Assembly (NCBI GenBank): GCA_023667185.1
Contig: JAMPAP010000001.1
Span: forward strand, 606,356-665,232
Source: Lachnoclostridium sp.
Lineage (GTDB): Bacteria > Bacteroidota > Bacteroidia > Bacteroidales > Muribaculaceae
DNA: 58,877 nt
Direction: 5' to 3'
Below, piece by piece: positions 1 to 7,807 of the stretch (position 1 is its first letter; every line of letters starts with the position of its first letter). Both the position numbers and the translations under genes were made by a program. A model generated the notes under the pieces. That model was not told the DNA's origin and searched no databases. It saw only the letters and a program-made list of their open reading frames with translations.

Positions 1-79
1 ACCCCTCCCCGGTAAACGGGTTGTAGAGCTCCTCATCGATAGTCTGATTTCTTTTAAAATTCTCTGCGATAATCTCCAT
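1..79 (-). CDS. N-terminal 26 residues of an unknown protein, cut by the window edge
   Basis: The minus strand has an ATG at 79-77 followed by 26 open codons running off the left edge. The peptide begins MEIIAENFKRNQ and continues to YNPFTGEG. A TAnnTTTG -7 box lies 15 bases upstream of the ATG, which supports a real gene start. The product family is not recognised. Too little is visible to exclude a chance open frame, but promoter and start are in the expected arrangement for this phylum. Confidence 0.55.
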   Translation of the reverse strand, partial: MEIIAENFKRNQTIDEELYNPFTGEG

Positions 80-94
80 AAACTTTTTTAGCGG

Positions 95-102
95 CAAAGA
101 TA
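95..102 (-). promoter_or_regulatory. -7 box TATCTTTG for the gene at the left edge
   Basis: Read on the minus strand this is TATCTTTG, an exact match to the Bacteroidota TAnnTTTG consensus, placed 15 bases before the ATG at 79. No clear -33 TTTG was found. Confidence 0.6.
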
Positions 103-141
103 AGGCCGCCTAGCGGCGTCCGGAGACTATCGTGGCAATAT

Positions 142-231
142 CATGATTCATCATGTCGCAGCATGATGAATCATGAGAAATCATGTGAAATCATGATGAA
201 GCTTGATGAAGCATGAGGCATCATGATTTTT
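142..231. repeat. Tandem array of nine 10-bp units (CATGATGAAN type)
   Basis: CATG or a one-base variant (CTTG once) starts every 10 bases at 142, 152, 162, 172, 182, 192, 202, 212 and 222. The remaining six positions vary around ATGAAT or ATGAAG. On the minus strand the array starts in the last codons of the small gene ending at 221, whose TGA stop is part of the first unit. A second array of the same unit lies at 14375-14424. Unit length and lack of spacers rule out CRISPR. Confidence 0.85.
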
Positions 232-364
232 TCTTGGGGGAGGGGTCGCTGCCTTTGACGGCGGCGAATGGCGCGAACTGGGCTGCGCGGTCGGCCAAAG
301 GCATGGGCTTGTGGCGTTTCGATACGGGGCGCGGGAGATTGATTATGTCGTCGTAAGGTGTCAT
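221..364 (-). CDS. 47-residue YolD-like partner of the Y-family polymerase
   Basis: A short minus-strand ORF whose ATG overlaps the polymerase stop as ATGA (361-364), implying translational coupling. The peptide starts MTPYDDIINLPRPVSKRHKP and continues with MPLADRAAQFAPFAAV. From memory this closely resembles the conserved N-terminus (YDDI.LP..VS...P.M...DRAAQF.PFAAL) of small YolD-like proteins encoded beside UmuC-type polymerases in Firmicutes. Those are usually about 100 residues or more, so this one appears truncated. After FAAV it ends in a short basic tail, KKKS, and its stop codon lies in the 10-bp repeat array. The function of such proteins is unknown; a role in polymerase control is inferred from context. 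Confidence 0.8.
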   Translation of the reverse strand: MTPYDDIINLPRPVSKRHKPMPLADRAAQFAPFAAVKGSDPSPKKKS

Positions 365-1842
365 GCTTTGTGTCCTCCTATTTGTGAGTTGCGGTCGCGC
401 TGGGTGGCACCGTCGGCAAAGTTAAGACCTTTGAGGACAACGTTTTTGCCAAAGCGGTTGCGGAGTCGCAGAATGGTCTCCTGGCGGCGTCGTTCGCGTG
501 CAAGGCGTCGCTCTTCAGCCTCTCGCTCGCGGGCAAGAGCTTCATAGTCAGTAAAGAGGTCGAGCTGGAGCTCCTCCTCAGGCTGCGGGGCATGATCCTC
601 GGGAAGAAGACGGTTGACCGAGAGGGTGAGGCGGCGGACGGTGAGGTCATGGTTCACTATCTTCTTGAACAGCTCCACGATATGCTCGGTGATAATCATC
701 GACGACGAGGTGTAGCGGCCTAAGTTGGCAGTGCCGTGGGCGTGATAAGGCACCTGACGGCCGTAGTGGTCTACGGAAACGGGGCCATCGTAATGGACGG
801 CCGGGTTGGTGAGGTTTTCGATGTCGTAGCCTACGGTAAGGACAATCTGGTCAGTGACCAAACGCTTGTCCACCAGCTCAAGAGCCACCTCGTCGGCCAT
901 CTCCTGCACCACCGTCAGCGCCTTCTCGAATGGATAAGGAGCGGAGAGCACCTGGCCGCTCGACATCGAGCGTGAGCCCGGGCGGTAAGCCTTGACCAGA
1001 TCCATAGTCACCGGCTCATATCCCCAGGCGTGGTCGATGAGCAGCTCGGCGTTGACGCCAAACTCTTTATAGAGCCACTCCTCGTTGCGGAGCGAGAAAC
1101 GAGCCAGGTCGCCCATGGTGTGCACTCCCGCCTGCTCAAGGCGGTGTGCTGTGCCGCGGCCAACGCGCCAGAAGTCAGTCAGCGGCACGTGAGTCCATAG
1201 CTGGCGGCGGTAGCTCATCTCGTCGAGCTCAGCAATGCGCACCCCGTCACTGTCAGGGGGCATCTTCTTGGCCACGATATCCATGGCCACCTTGCAGAGA
1301 TACATATTGGTGCCGATGCCCGCTGTGGCGGTAATCCCGGTTTCGGCCAGGACATCGCGTATCAGCCGCATGGCCAGCTCGTGAGGTGTCAGGCGGTAAG
1401 TCTTGAGATATGACGTGACGTCAATTATCACCTCGTCAATGGAATAGACGTGGATATCCTCCGGGGCGATGTGACGCAGGTAGATATCATAAATGCGGGT
1501 GGAATAGTCGACATAGAGCTGCATGCGCGGCGGTGCCACGAGATAGTCTACGGCCAGGTCACGACGCGCGGCGAGCTCGGCACCCGAGGCAGACTTTCCG
1601 GCCCGGCCACGGCCGCGGTTGACCTCCCTGACGCGCTGCACCACCTCAAAGAGGCGGGGGCGTCCCGGGATGCCGAAGGCCTTCAGGGCAGGCGACACGG
1701 CAAGGCAGATGGTCTTTTCAGTGCGCGAGGCATCGGCCACGACGAGGCAGGCGTCGAGCGGGTTGAGGCCTCGCTCCACACACTCCACCGAGGCGTAAAA
1801 CGACTTTAAGTCAATAGCTATGTAGCTACGATCCGGCGTCAA
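361..1842 (-). CDS. Y-family (UmuC/ImpB-type) translesion DNA polymerase
   Basis: 493 residues. The palm starts with YIAIDLKSFYASVE (about residues 7-20), carrying the first metal-binding Asp. The second catalytic motif is YSIDEVIIDVT, the SxDE signature of Y-family enzymes. A helix-hairpin-helix region (RVGRGTAHRLEQAGV) and a little-finger domain follow. Near the C-terminus QLDLF (about 426-430) matches the beta-clamp binding pentapeptide, and a charged Arg/Glu-rich stretch follows it. The family copies damaged templates in the SOS or other stress responses. It sits between a TM2 protein (ATGA overlap at 1839-1842) and the YolD-like gene (ATGA at 361-364). It reads as an UmuC/DinB relative; no UmuD is present. 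Confidence 0.92.
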   Translation of the reverse strand: MTPDRSYIAIDLKSFYASVECVERGLNPLDACLVVADASRTEKTICLAVSPALKAFGIPGRPRLFEVVQRVREVNRGRGRAGKSASGAELAARRDLAVDYLVAPPRMQLYVDYSTRIYDIYLRHIAPEDIHVYSIDEVIIDVTSYLKTYRLTPHELAMRLIRDVLAETGITATAGIGTNMYLCKVAMDIVAKKMPPDSDGVRIAELDEMSYRRQLWTHVPLTDFWRVGRGTAHRLEQAGVHTMGDLARFSLRNEEWLYKEFGVNAELLIDHAWGYEPVTMDLVKAYRPGSRSMSSGQVLSAPYPFEKALTVVQEMADEVALELVDKRLVTDQIVLTVGYDIENLTNPAVHYDGPVSVDHYGRQVPYHAHGTANLGRYTSSSMIITEHIVELFKKIVNHDLTVRRLTLSVNRLLPEDHAPQPEEELQLDLFTDYEALAREREAEERRLARERRRQETILRLRNRFGKNVVLKGLNFADGATQRDRNSQIGGHKA

Positions 1843-2345
1843 AAGATGGGGAATGAGGAGGGCGTACTGACGTATTTACGGGTGAACTCCTGATTAGTCA
1901 TACACAGCATCAATATGCCCTGAATCAGAGCAATGATACTGGTGATGAGGCCGAGTGTACCGCAAGTGCAGAGCGTGCAGAGCAGGAACACGATACCGGG
2001 AGTCATCTTGCCGAGATAGAAATAATGTACGCCAAGCGAGCCGAGGAAGATGGCGAGCAGGGCGGCCACACCGCGCGACTTGCCAAACGGATCGGAGGCA
2101 AACAGATCGTTGGCCAGATAAGAGGGCGAGCCGTTGATGTAGTTATTATAACCCGGCTGACCGTAAGGCGGCTGCTGCTGACCGTAAGACTGTTGCTGCT
2201 GGGTGAATGGCGGCTGCTGCTGGGTGAATGGGGGCTGCTGGGAAGGCTCCTGAGAATTGAATTCTCTCAGGTCAGCATGGCACATGGGGCACTCGAGGTC
2301 GCGGTCGCTTACAAATCCACCGCATTTAGGGCATTTCTTATACAT
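1839..2345 (-). CDS. TM2-domain protein with N-terminal zinc ribbon
   Basis: 168 residues. The N-terminus MYKKCPKCGG...ECPMC has two CxxC pairs (C5, C8, C19, C22), a zinc-ribbon arrangement. A Gln/Pro-rich linker follows (about 33-68) with repeated PPFTQQQ units encoded by an imperfect 21-base repeat. The C-terminal part, from about residue 88, has two hydrophobic segments (LLAIFLGSLGVHYFYLG and a second starting GIVFLLCTLC) typical of the TM2 domain, with a conserved G.H.FYLG. It is likely an inner-membrane protein of unknown role. It is first in the operon with the Y-family polymerase, overlapping it by ATGA. The coupling to a translesion polymerase has no obvious functional explanation. 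Confidence 0.88.
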   Translation of the reverse strand: MYKKCPKCGGFVSDRDLECPMCHADLREFNSQEPSQQPPFTQQQPPFTQQQQSYGQQQPPYGQPGYNNYINGSPSYLANDLFASDPFGKSRGVAALLAIFLGSLGVHYFYLGKMTPGIVFLLCTLCTCGTLGLITSIIALIQGILMLCMTNQEFTRKYVSTPSSFPIF

Positions 2346-2365
2346 GATAATAATGGTTTAGATTG

Positions 2366-2373
2366 CAAATATA
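2366..2373 (-). promoter_or_regulatory. -7 box TATATTTG for the TM2-polymerase operon
   Basis: An exact TAnnTTTG on the minus strand, 20 bases upstream of the TM2 gene ATG. This gives a short leader of roughly 15 bases. Confidence 0.65.
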
Positions 2374-2401
2374 AGAATAATTCCCGTAAAAAATAGCCAT
2401 T

Positions 2402-2428
2402 ATGGCTAAAATAGCAAAAATAGCACAA
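2402..2428. repeat. Three 9-bp AT-rich units upstream of the TM2 promoter
   Basis: The units are ATGGCTAAA, ATAGCAAAA and ATAGCACAA in exact 9-base register. They lie just upstream (minus sense) of the -33 region. A similar 9-bp array built on TTTTAGCTA is at 14703-14738, also ahead of a promoter. Confidence 0.55.
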
Positions 2429-2483
2429 TAGATGCTGCCAGGAAGGTCTCCGGCTATAGCGGGACGGCATTACCTTTGTCGGG

Positions 2484-2516
2484 AAACAAACGCCCCCACC
2501 GATAAAGGCGAGGGCG
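2484..2516 (-). terminator. Intrinsic terminator after hicB
   Basis: On the minus strand a 10-bp stem (CGCCCTCGCC with GGTGGGGGCG, two G-T pairs) closes the loop TTTATC and is followed by TTTGTTT. It lies about 34 bases after the hicB stop. Confidence 0.7.
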
Positions 2517-2549
2517 CAGGCTTACCTGAAAGTAATTTCGATGTGTAAA

Positions 2550-2957
2550 TCAAACGAGTTGCAAATGGCTCAATTCATTGCCAAAAGCTTGAAGCGCGGT
2601 CTGTATTTTTTGTGTAGTTTTGGGTGAAGGCGTGCGATAACCGGAGATATATTGCGAGAGCTGAGCCGCTGACACACCGGTGAGTTTTGACAGACCTTTG
2701 TAAGAAATTAAATCAGCGTAGTAGACGAGGAACGATGGAAGATCATACGAGAAAGCGAAATCCACTTCCTCAAACTCTTTGCCTCTTTTCTGATGCGATT
2801 CCTTCATATCTTCGTATGATGCCTTGAAATCGGAGATAGCTTCAGCGGCTGAGTCACCTTCACCAATCACGCCATACGTAAGGTTGTTATCGTCAGGCAT
2901 ATAGGCACCATAGCTGCCGTCTTTACCTCTCTCTATAAATACTCTGACTGTTCTCAT
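2550..2957 (-). CDS. hicB: HicB-family antitoxin with C-terminal helix-turn-helix
   Basis: 135 residues. The N-terminal part (about 1-65, RVFIERGKDGSYGAYMPD...GEGDSAAEAISDFKASYEDM) is the partial RNase H-like HicB fold that binds the toxin. The C-terminal part (about 85-128, YKGLSKLTGVSAAQLSQYIS) is an XRE-type helix-turn-helix that would bind the operon promoter. It is preceded, as in many hicAB operons, by hicA, but that toxin frame has an internal stop. The antitoxin frame is intact. It is less GC-rich than its neighbours, in keeping with an acquired module. Confidence 0.88.
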   Translation of the reverse strand: MRTVRVFIERGKDGSYGAYMPDDNNLTYGVIGEGDSAAEAISDFKASYEDMKESHQKRGKEFEEVDFAFSYDLPSFLVYYADLISYKGLSKLTGVSAAQLSQYISGYRTPSPKTTQKIQTALQAFGNELSHLQLV

Positions 2958-3026
2958 ATCATATATGCTATATATTTATTTAACAAATAGAATTGTTTTG
3001 TGTTCAAGTGTAGTCAATTGAATTTT

Positions 3027-3215
3027 TTATTTGATACCGGCATCTCTTAGGATTGCGCTAAGAGTGCCCTTCTTTAATTCTTAAGCTTCATGGTTGCTCG
3101 TCTTAAATTCTTTTCCGGTTTTGGGCGAGTACCATAATGGATGCCCATTTGCGTACTCTCCTGTAGGATAACATCCGAATTTTCGGAGTTTGCGGTGAAG
3201 TTCATTGTATTTCAT
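3027..3215 (-). pseudogene. hicA: HicA mRNA-interferase toxin interrupted by a nonsense codon
   Basis: The minus strand reads MKYNELHRKLRKFGCYPTGE and on to KTSNHEA, then TAA (3081-3083, codon 45). It continues in the same frame as ELKKGTLSAILRDAGIK and ends at TAA 3027-3029. The second part is a typical HicA C-terminus (KELKKGTL..ILK.AGI). The frame is otherwise perfect, so a single substitution (for example CAA or GAA to TAA) would explain it. Without the C-terminal helix the toxin is probably inactive. It lies 69 bases upstream of hicB. A sequencing error or read-through cannot be excluded. Confidence 0.85.
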
Positions 3216-3239
3216 CGTTCATACATTTGATTTACAATG

Positions 3240-3247
3240 CAAAGTTA
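3240..3247 (-). promoter_or_regulatory. -7 box TAACTTTG for the hicAB operon
   Basis: An exact TAnnTTTG on the minus strand, 24 bases upstream of the hicA ATG, in an AT-rich region that separates hicAB from the divergent helicase gene. Confidence 0.65.
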
Positions 3248-3327
3248 ATGCTAAATTTTAATTTAGCAAATTTTTAAATAAATAAAATCGATTTTTATTT
3301 AATCTTTTAAGTTACGGAGATTTGATG

Positions 3328-3335
3328 TAATTTTG
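3328..3335 (+). promoter_or_regulatory. -7 box TAATTTTG four bases before the helicase ATG
   Basis: It matches TAnnTTTG and ends at 3335, with the ATG at 3340. Transcription from it would start at about the A of the ATG, predicting a leaderless mRNA. Confidence 0.55.
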
Positions 3336-3339
3336 CAGT

Positions 3340-5679
3340 ATGGATTCGTATCTCGATCAACTAAACCCGCAGCAACGCGAGGCTGTGGAATACCTTGACG
3401 GCCCCCAGCTTGTAATCGCCGGGGCCGGCTCGGGCAAAACCCGCGTGCTCACCTATAAGATAGTCCACCTGCTCAACCGTGGCTACGACCCGCGGAGCAT
3501 TCTGGCGCTGACCTTCACCAACAAGGCCGCGCGCGAGATGGGCGAACGTATCGAGCGGCTGACAGGCTCGGCCGTGGCGTCACAACTCTGGATGGGGACG
3601 TTTCACTCCATGTTTTCCAGGATTTTACGTACCAATGCCGAGGTTATAGGCTTCCGCAACTCGTTTACCATCTACGACAGCGCCGACTCCCGGTCGCTGA
3701 TCAAGACCATCATCAAGGACATGAACCTTGACGAGAAACGCTACACCCCGGCCAAGGTCCAGAGCGAGATCTCATGGGCAAAAAATGCACTGATCACGCC
3801 GCAGAAATATGCTGCAGATCAGGATCTTCTCCGTGCCGACGAGGCTGCGCGGCGCCCCGAGATGCACGCCATCTACACCGCCTACTGCAACCGGTGTCAC
3901 GCCGCCGGAGCTATGGACTTCGATGATCTACTGATGAAGACTTACGAGCTCTTTGACACCTTCCCTGACATCTTAGAGCGCTACAGGAGGAAATTTCAAT
4001 ACGTGTTAGTGGATGAGTATCAGGATACTAACGTGGCACAGGCCCGTATCGTCAACCAGCTGTGCGGCGGCCGCGGCTGCCTTACGGTGGTGGGCGACGA
4101 TGCCCAAAGCATCTACTCCTTCCGCGGAGCCAACATCGCCAATATCCTTGAGCTTGACCACGAATATACTGACCTGAAAATCTGCAAATTGGAGCGCAAC
4201 TACCGCTCGACACAGAATATCATCAACGCCGCCGGATCGCTGATCGACAAAAACGAAGCCCGCATCGACAAGAAGGTCTACTCCGAGAAAGAAGCCGGCG
4301 AGCGCCTGCGCGTGGTCGAGGCTTACACCGATATGGAGGAAGCCCGCCTGGTGGCCTCGGCTATCTCCACCCGCAAGATGCGCACCGGCGACAGCTATGA
4401 CGACTTCGCCATCCTTTACCGCACTAACGCTCAGAGCCGTGTGCTCGAGGAAGCCCTCCGCACCCGCAACATCCCTTACCGCATCTACGGCGGCCTCTCC
4501 TTTTACCAGCGCAAGGAGATCAAGGATGTAATAGCCTACTTCCGCCTGACGGTCAACCCTGACGACGACGAAGCCCTGCGCCGCGTGATCAACTATCCCC
4601 TGCGCGGCATCGGCGACACCACCGTAGGCAAGCTCTCGGCCTGCGCCATGGAGCACAACGTATCGATGTGGAAAGTGGCCTCTGACCCCGACAAATATAT
4701 GCTCAACGTCAACAACGCCACCAAGAGCAAGCTCAGCGGATTTGTCACCCTCATCTCCCGCTTCTTTGACCTCGACAACCGCCCTGATACTGACGCATTT
4801 ATGATGACAAAGACCATCATAAACGACACGGGTATCTACAAGCTATTCCAGTCAGGCGACACCCCCGAGAACATCTCCCGCCGCGAGAACATCGACGAGC
4901 TTCTGACGGCCGCCAACACCTTTGTGCAGTCGCGCCTGGAGCAGGATCGCACTGACATCAAGCTAATTGACATGCTCGGAGAGGTATCCCTGGCCACTGA
5001 CCAGGACTCTGACGAGGGGGACGATGACGTGACCGAGCGCGTGGTGCTGATGACGGCACACGCCGCCAAAGGATTGGAGTTCAACAATGTATATATCGTA
5101 GGCGTGGAGGAAAACCTCTTCCCATCGGCCATGAGCGCCGACTCTGCCCCCAAGGTCGAGGAAGAGCGCCGCCTGCTCTACGTGGCCATCACCCGCGCCC
5201 GCAACTATTGCAGCCTGTCGTATGCCAAGAGCCGATTCCGCATGGGCATGATGGAATACACCCGCCCCTCGCGCTTCCTGGCCGACATCGACCCGATATA
5301 CCTCAGCACTCCGGCCGACATCCTCGCCTCAGCCGCCACGGGGAAACCCCGTACCCCGCGAGATATGCGCGGAGCTAACCCTATGAGCCTTAACCAGATA
5401 CGCCGTCCATCTTCGCCCACTCCGGCACCATCAAAGCCCACACCGGCGCCATCAAAGCCAGCCCCGGCGCCCTCCAAGCCCACAGCTCCGGGCGATTTTG
5501 CCAAGCACACGGTTAATGAGCTGAAAGTAGGGCAAATAATACGCCATCTGACCTTCGGCCAGGGGCAGATCATCGACATCGATGCCGCGAGCCCCGATGC
5601 AAGAATCCTCGTAAGGTTTGACAGCGACAACCTCGTCAGAACCCTGCTACTTAAATACGCCAAATTCACCATCTTATGA
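3340..5679 (+). CDS. pcrA: UvrD/PcrA-type ATP-dependent 3'-5' DNA helicase
   Basis: 779 residues, full length for the superfamily 1A helicases used in repair and replication. Visible motifs: Q-motif LNPQQREAVE; Walker A GAGSGKT (28-34); LTFTNKAA; Walker B VLVDEYQDTN (about 222-231); GDDAQSIYSFRGA (about 253); TAHAAKGLEF (about 572); and YVAITRA. A Pro-rich linker near residue 690 carries three PAPSKP heptads encoded by 21-bp repeats. The C-terminus (VGQIIRHLTFGQGQIIDID) is the PcrA-type Tudor-like tail. The start fits the usual N-terminus and lies directly after a -7 box. The stop overlaps the nspC ATG (ATGA), starting a five-gene chain. Confidence 0.95.
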   Translation: MDSYLDQLNPQQREAVEYLDGPQLVIAGAGSGKTRVLTYKIVHLLNRGYDPRSILALTFTNKAAREMGERIERLTGSAVASQLWMGTFHSMFSRILRTNAEVIGFRNSFTIYDSADSRSLIKTIIKDMNLDEKRYTPAKVQSEISWAKNALITPQKYAADQDLLRADEAARRPEMHAIYTAYCNRCHAAGAMDFDDLLMKTYELFDTFPDILERYRRKFQYVLVDEYQDTNVAQARIVNQLCGGRGCLTVVGDDAQSIYSFRGANIANILELDHEYTDLKICKLERNYRSTQNIINAAGSLIDKNEARIDKKVYSEKEAGERLRVVEAYTDMEEARLVASAISTRKMRTGDSYDDFAILYRTNAQSRVLEEALRTRNIPYRIYGGLSFYQRKEIKDVIAYFRLTVNPDDDEALRRVINYPLRGIGDTTVGKLSACAMEHNVSMWKVASDPDKYMLNVNNATKSKLSGFVTLISRFFDLDNRPDTDAFMMTKTIINDTGIYKLFQSGDTPENISRRENIDELLTAANTFVQSRLEQDRTDIKLIDMLGEVSLATDQDSDEGDDDVTERVVLMTAHAAKGLEFNNVYIVGVEENLFPSAMSADSAPKVEEERRLLYVAITRARNYCSLSYAKSRFRMGMMEYTRPSRFLADIDPIYLSTPADILASAATGKPRTPRDMRGANPMSLNQIRRPSSPTPAPSKPTPAPSKPAPAPSKPTAPGDFAKHTVNELKVGQIIRHLTFGQGQIIDIDAASPDARILVRFDSDNLVRTLLLKYAKFTIL
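5422..5484 (+). repeat. Three 21-bp in-frame repeats in the helicase linker
   Basis: Three contiguous 21-base units encode PAPSKPT, PAPSKPA and PAPSKPT. The unit length keeps the reading frame. The region is a flexible linker before the C-terminal domain and could vary in copy number between strains. Confidence 0.85.
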
Positions 5680-6806
5680 AACTGTCAGAAGTAACCACCC
5701 CCGCCTATGTGGTCTATGAGGACCGCCTGCGCCGCAACTTCGAGCTGATCCGCGACGTGGAGCAGCGCGCCGGTGTCAATATCATCATGGCCTTCAAAGC
5801 CAACGCTTTATGGAAGACATTTGACATCATGCGCCCTTACAACCGCGACTTCACCGCCAGTTCGCTCAACGAGCTGCAGCTCGGCGTGGAAGAGCTCGGC
5901 GGCGAGGCCCACGTCTACTGCCCCGTCTACACCCCCGAGACCATTGACAAGTTTCTAAGCCACGCCACCCATATCACCTTCAACTCCCTCAACCAATACG
6001 CCCTTTACGGCGACCGTGCCCTCAATCATGGCGTCTCTCCCGGACTGAGGGTAAACCCCGAATGTTCAGTAATAGAGACAGATATCTACAACCCCGCGCT
6101 CCCCGGCAGCCGCTTCGGCGTGACCGCTGATGAGCTCGAAGGCCACTTCCCCGAGGGGCTCGAAGGACTTCACTTCCACGCCCTCTGCGAGTCAGAAGCC
6201 TCCGACCTGGGCAAGGTGCTTGAGTCGTTTGAGCGGCAATTTGGCAAGTATCTGCCTAAGCTTAAATGGGTTAACTTCGGCGGCGGCCACCTTATGACCC
6301 GCGAGGGATACAATGTGGAGGAGCTAATCACCATCCTGAGAAACTTCCGCAGCCGATACCCGTGGCTCAAGGTAATACTCGAACCCGGCAGTGCATTCAC
6401 CTGGCGCACAGGCGATCTGATCACCACCGTGCTTGACGTGGTAGAAAACGCCGGAGTGAAAACCGCCATCATCGACGCCTCCTTCGCCTGCCACATGCCC
6501 GACTGCCTTGAGATGCCCTATAAACCTGCTGTCAGTGAGGCCGTTGAGCCGTCAGACAACACCTTCGGTTACCGTCTTGGCGGCAACTCATGCCTCAGCG
6601 GCGACTTCGTAGGCGACTGGCATTTCCCCCACCCTCTCCAGCCCGGCGACCGCCTCACCCTCGAGGATATGAACCATTATACTACGGTGAAAACCACCAT
6701 GTTTAACGGCATCCAGCATCCTGACATGGTGCTGTGTGACACCGAGGGATGCTGTCGTGTGCTCCGACACTTTGATTATCAGGACTATAAAAACCGAATG
6801 TCATGA
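5676..6806 (+). CDS. nspC: Carboxynorspermidine decarboxylase
   Basis: 376 residues, a fold-III PLP decarboxylase. The PLP lysine is in MAFKANALW (K41). The glycine loop FGGGHL, EPGSAF and the C-terminal GGNSCLSGD with the catalytic Cys are all present, as is the NspC-type FACHMPDCLEMP segment. The enzyme decarboxylates carboxy(nor)spermidine in the alternative spermidine/norspermidine pathway. The partner dehydrogenase is not in this window. It overlaps both neighbours by ATGA, so it is probably co-translated with the helicase and the GT2. Confidence 0.93.
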   Translation: MKLSEVTTPAYVVYEDRLRRNFELIRDVEQRAGVNIIMAFKANALWKTFDIMRPYNRDFTASSLNELQLGVEELGGEAHVYCPVYTPETIDKFLSHATHITFNSLNQYALYGDRALNHGVSPGLRVNPECSVIETDIYNPALPGSRFGVTADELEGHFPEGLEGLHFHALCESEASDLGKVLESFERQFGKYLPKLKWVNFGGGHLMTREGYNVEELITILRNFRSRYPWLKVILEPGSAFTWRTGDLITTVLDVVENAGVKTAIIDASFACHMPDCLEMPYKPAVSEAVEPSDNTFGYRLGGNSCLSGDFVGDWHFPHPLQPGDRLTLEDMNHYTTVKTTMFNGIQHPDMVLCDTEGCCRVLRHFDYQDYKNRMS

Positions 6807-7807
6807 GCACCGACCCCGTATTTTCAATCATCGTCCCCGTCTACAACCGCATCGATGAGGTGCGCGACCTTCTCGACAGCCTTGAGCATCAATCAGTTAA
6901 GAACTTCGAGGTGGTAATCGTGGAGGACGGCTCCACCGCCCCCTGCCGCGAGGTGGCCGAAAGCTACGCCCCGCGCCTCGACGTCAGCTACCACTACAAG
7001 AGCAACGAAGGCCGCTCAATAGCCCGCAACTACGGCCTCGAGCGCGCCCGTGGCAGCTACTTTATATTCTTCGACAGCGACTGCGTGATACCGCCCGACT
7101 ACTTCAAAGTACTGACACAGAAGATAGAAGAGCTTCACCCTGACTGCTTCGGCGGCCCCGATGCAGCCCACGAATCATTCTCTAACACTCAGAAAGCCAT
7201 CAACTTCGCCATGACCTCCTTCCTGACCACCGGCGGCATCCGCGGCGGCAAGGTCAGCATGGAGAAATTCGTGCCCCGCACCTTCAATATGGGCTACTCT
7301 CGCGAGGTGTATGAGCGCGTAGGCGGCTTCCGCGAGATGTTTTCCGAGGATATCGATATGTCCACCCGCATACGCAACGCCGGATTCACCTTAACACTTA
7401 TCCCTGAGGCATTTGTATATCACAAGCGCCGTATCGACTTCAAGAAATTCTTCCGTCAGGTCCATGTGTTCGGTATGTCGAGAATCACGCTGAAGCTCCT
7501 CTACCCCGGCTCGATGAAGCTCGTGCACACGCTCCCGGCCTTAGCCGTGATAATAGGCATAGCGCTCCTGGTGCTCTCGATATTCGACTGGCGGTGGCTG
7601 CTGCCACTGGTGATCTACCTCGCGGCCATATTCGCGGCCGCCTTAGTGAGCTCCCGGTCGCTGAGTGTAGCCGTCAGAGCCATACCCGCAAGTGTCATAC
7701 AGATAACCGGTTACGGCACCGGATTTCTGCGCGCTTACATAACCAAAATCCTCCTCGGGCGCGGCCGTAACATCGAGGAAGAGATAGAAATACGTCGTGG
7801 AAAATGA
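6803..7807 (+). CDS. Family 2 glycosyltransferase with C-terminal membrane segments
   Basis: 334 residues. The GT-A nucleotide-binding start is FSIIVPVYNRIDEVRDLL (about 7-24), with VVIVEDGST and the metal-binding FFDSDC (about 91-96). A conserved ED acceptor-site motif (FSEDIDMSTRIRNAG) follows. The C-terminal 100 residues contain about three hydrophobic segments, including LPALAVIIGIALLVLSIF and LLPLVIYLAAIFAAALV. It is likely an inner-membrane transferase acting on a lipid-linked or surface glycan. The substrate cannot be told. ATGA overlaps at both ends. Confidence 0.88.
   Translation: MSTDPVFSIIVPVYNRIDEVRDLLDSLEHQSVKNFEVVIVEDGSTAPCREVAESYAPRLDVSYHYKSNEGRSIARNYGLERARGSYFIFFDSDCVIPPDYFKVLTQKIEELHPDCFGGPDAAHESFSNTQKAINFAMTSFLTTGGIRGGKVSMEKFVPRTFNMGYSREVYERVGGFREMFSEDIDMSTRIRNAGFTLTLIPEAFVYHKRRIDFKKFFRQVHVFGMSRITLKLLYPGSMKLVHTLPALAVIIGIALLVLSIFDWRWLLPLVIYLAAIFAAALVSSRSLSVAVRAIPASVIQITGYGTGFLRAYITKILLGRGRNIEEEIEIRRGK

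Noticed and set aside
142-231. CATG repeats as a CRISPR array
   Set aside because: The unit is 10 bases with no spacers, and no cas gene is present.
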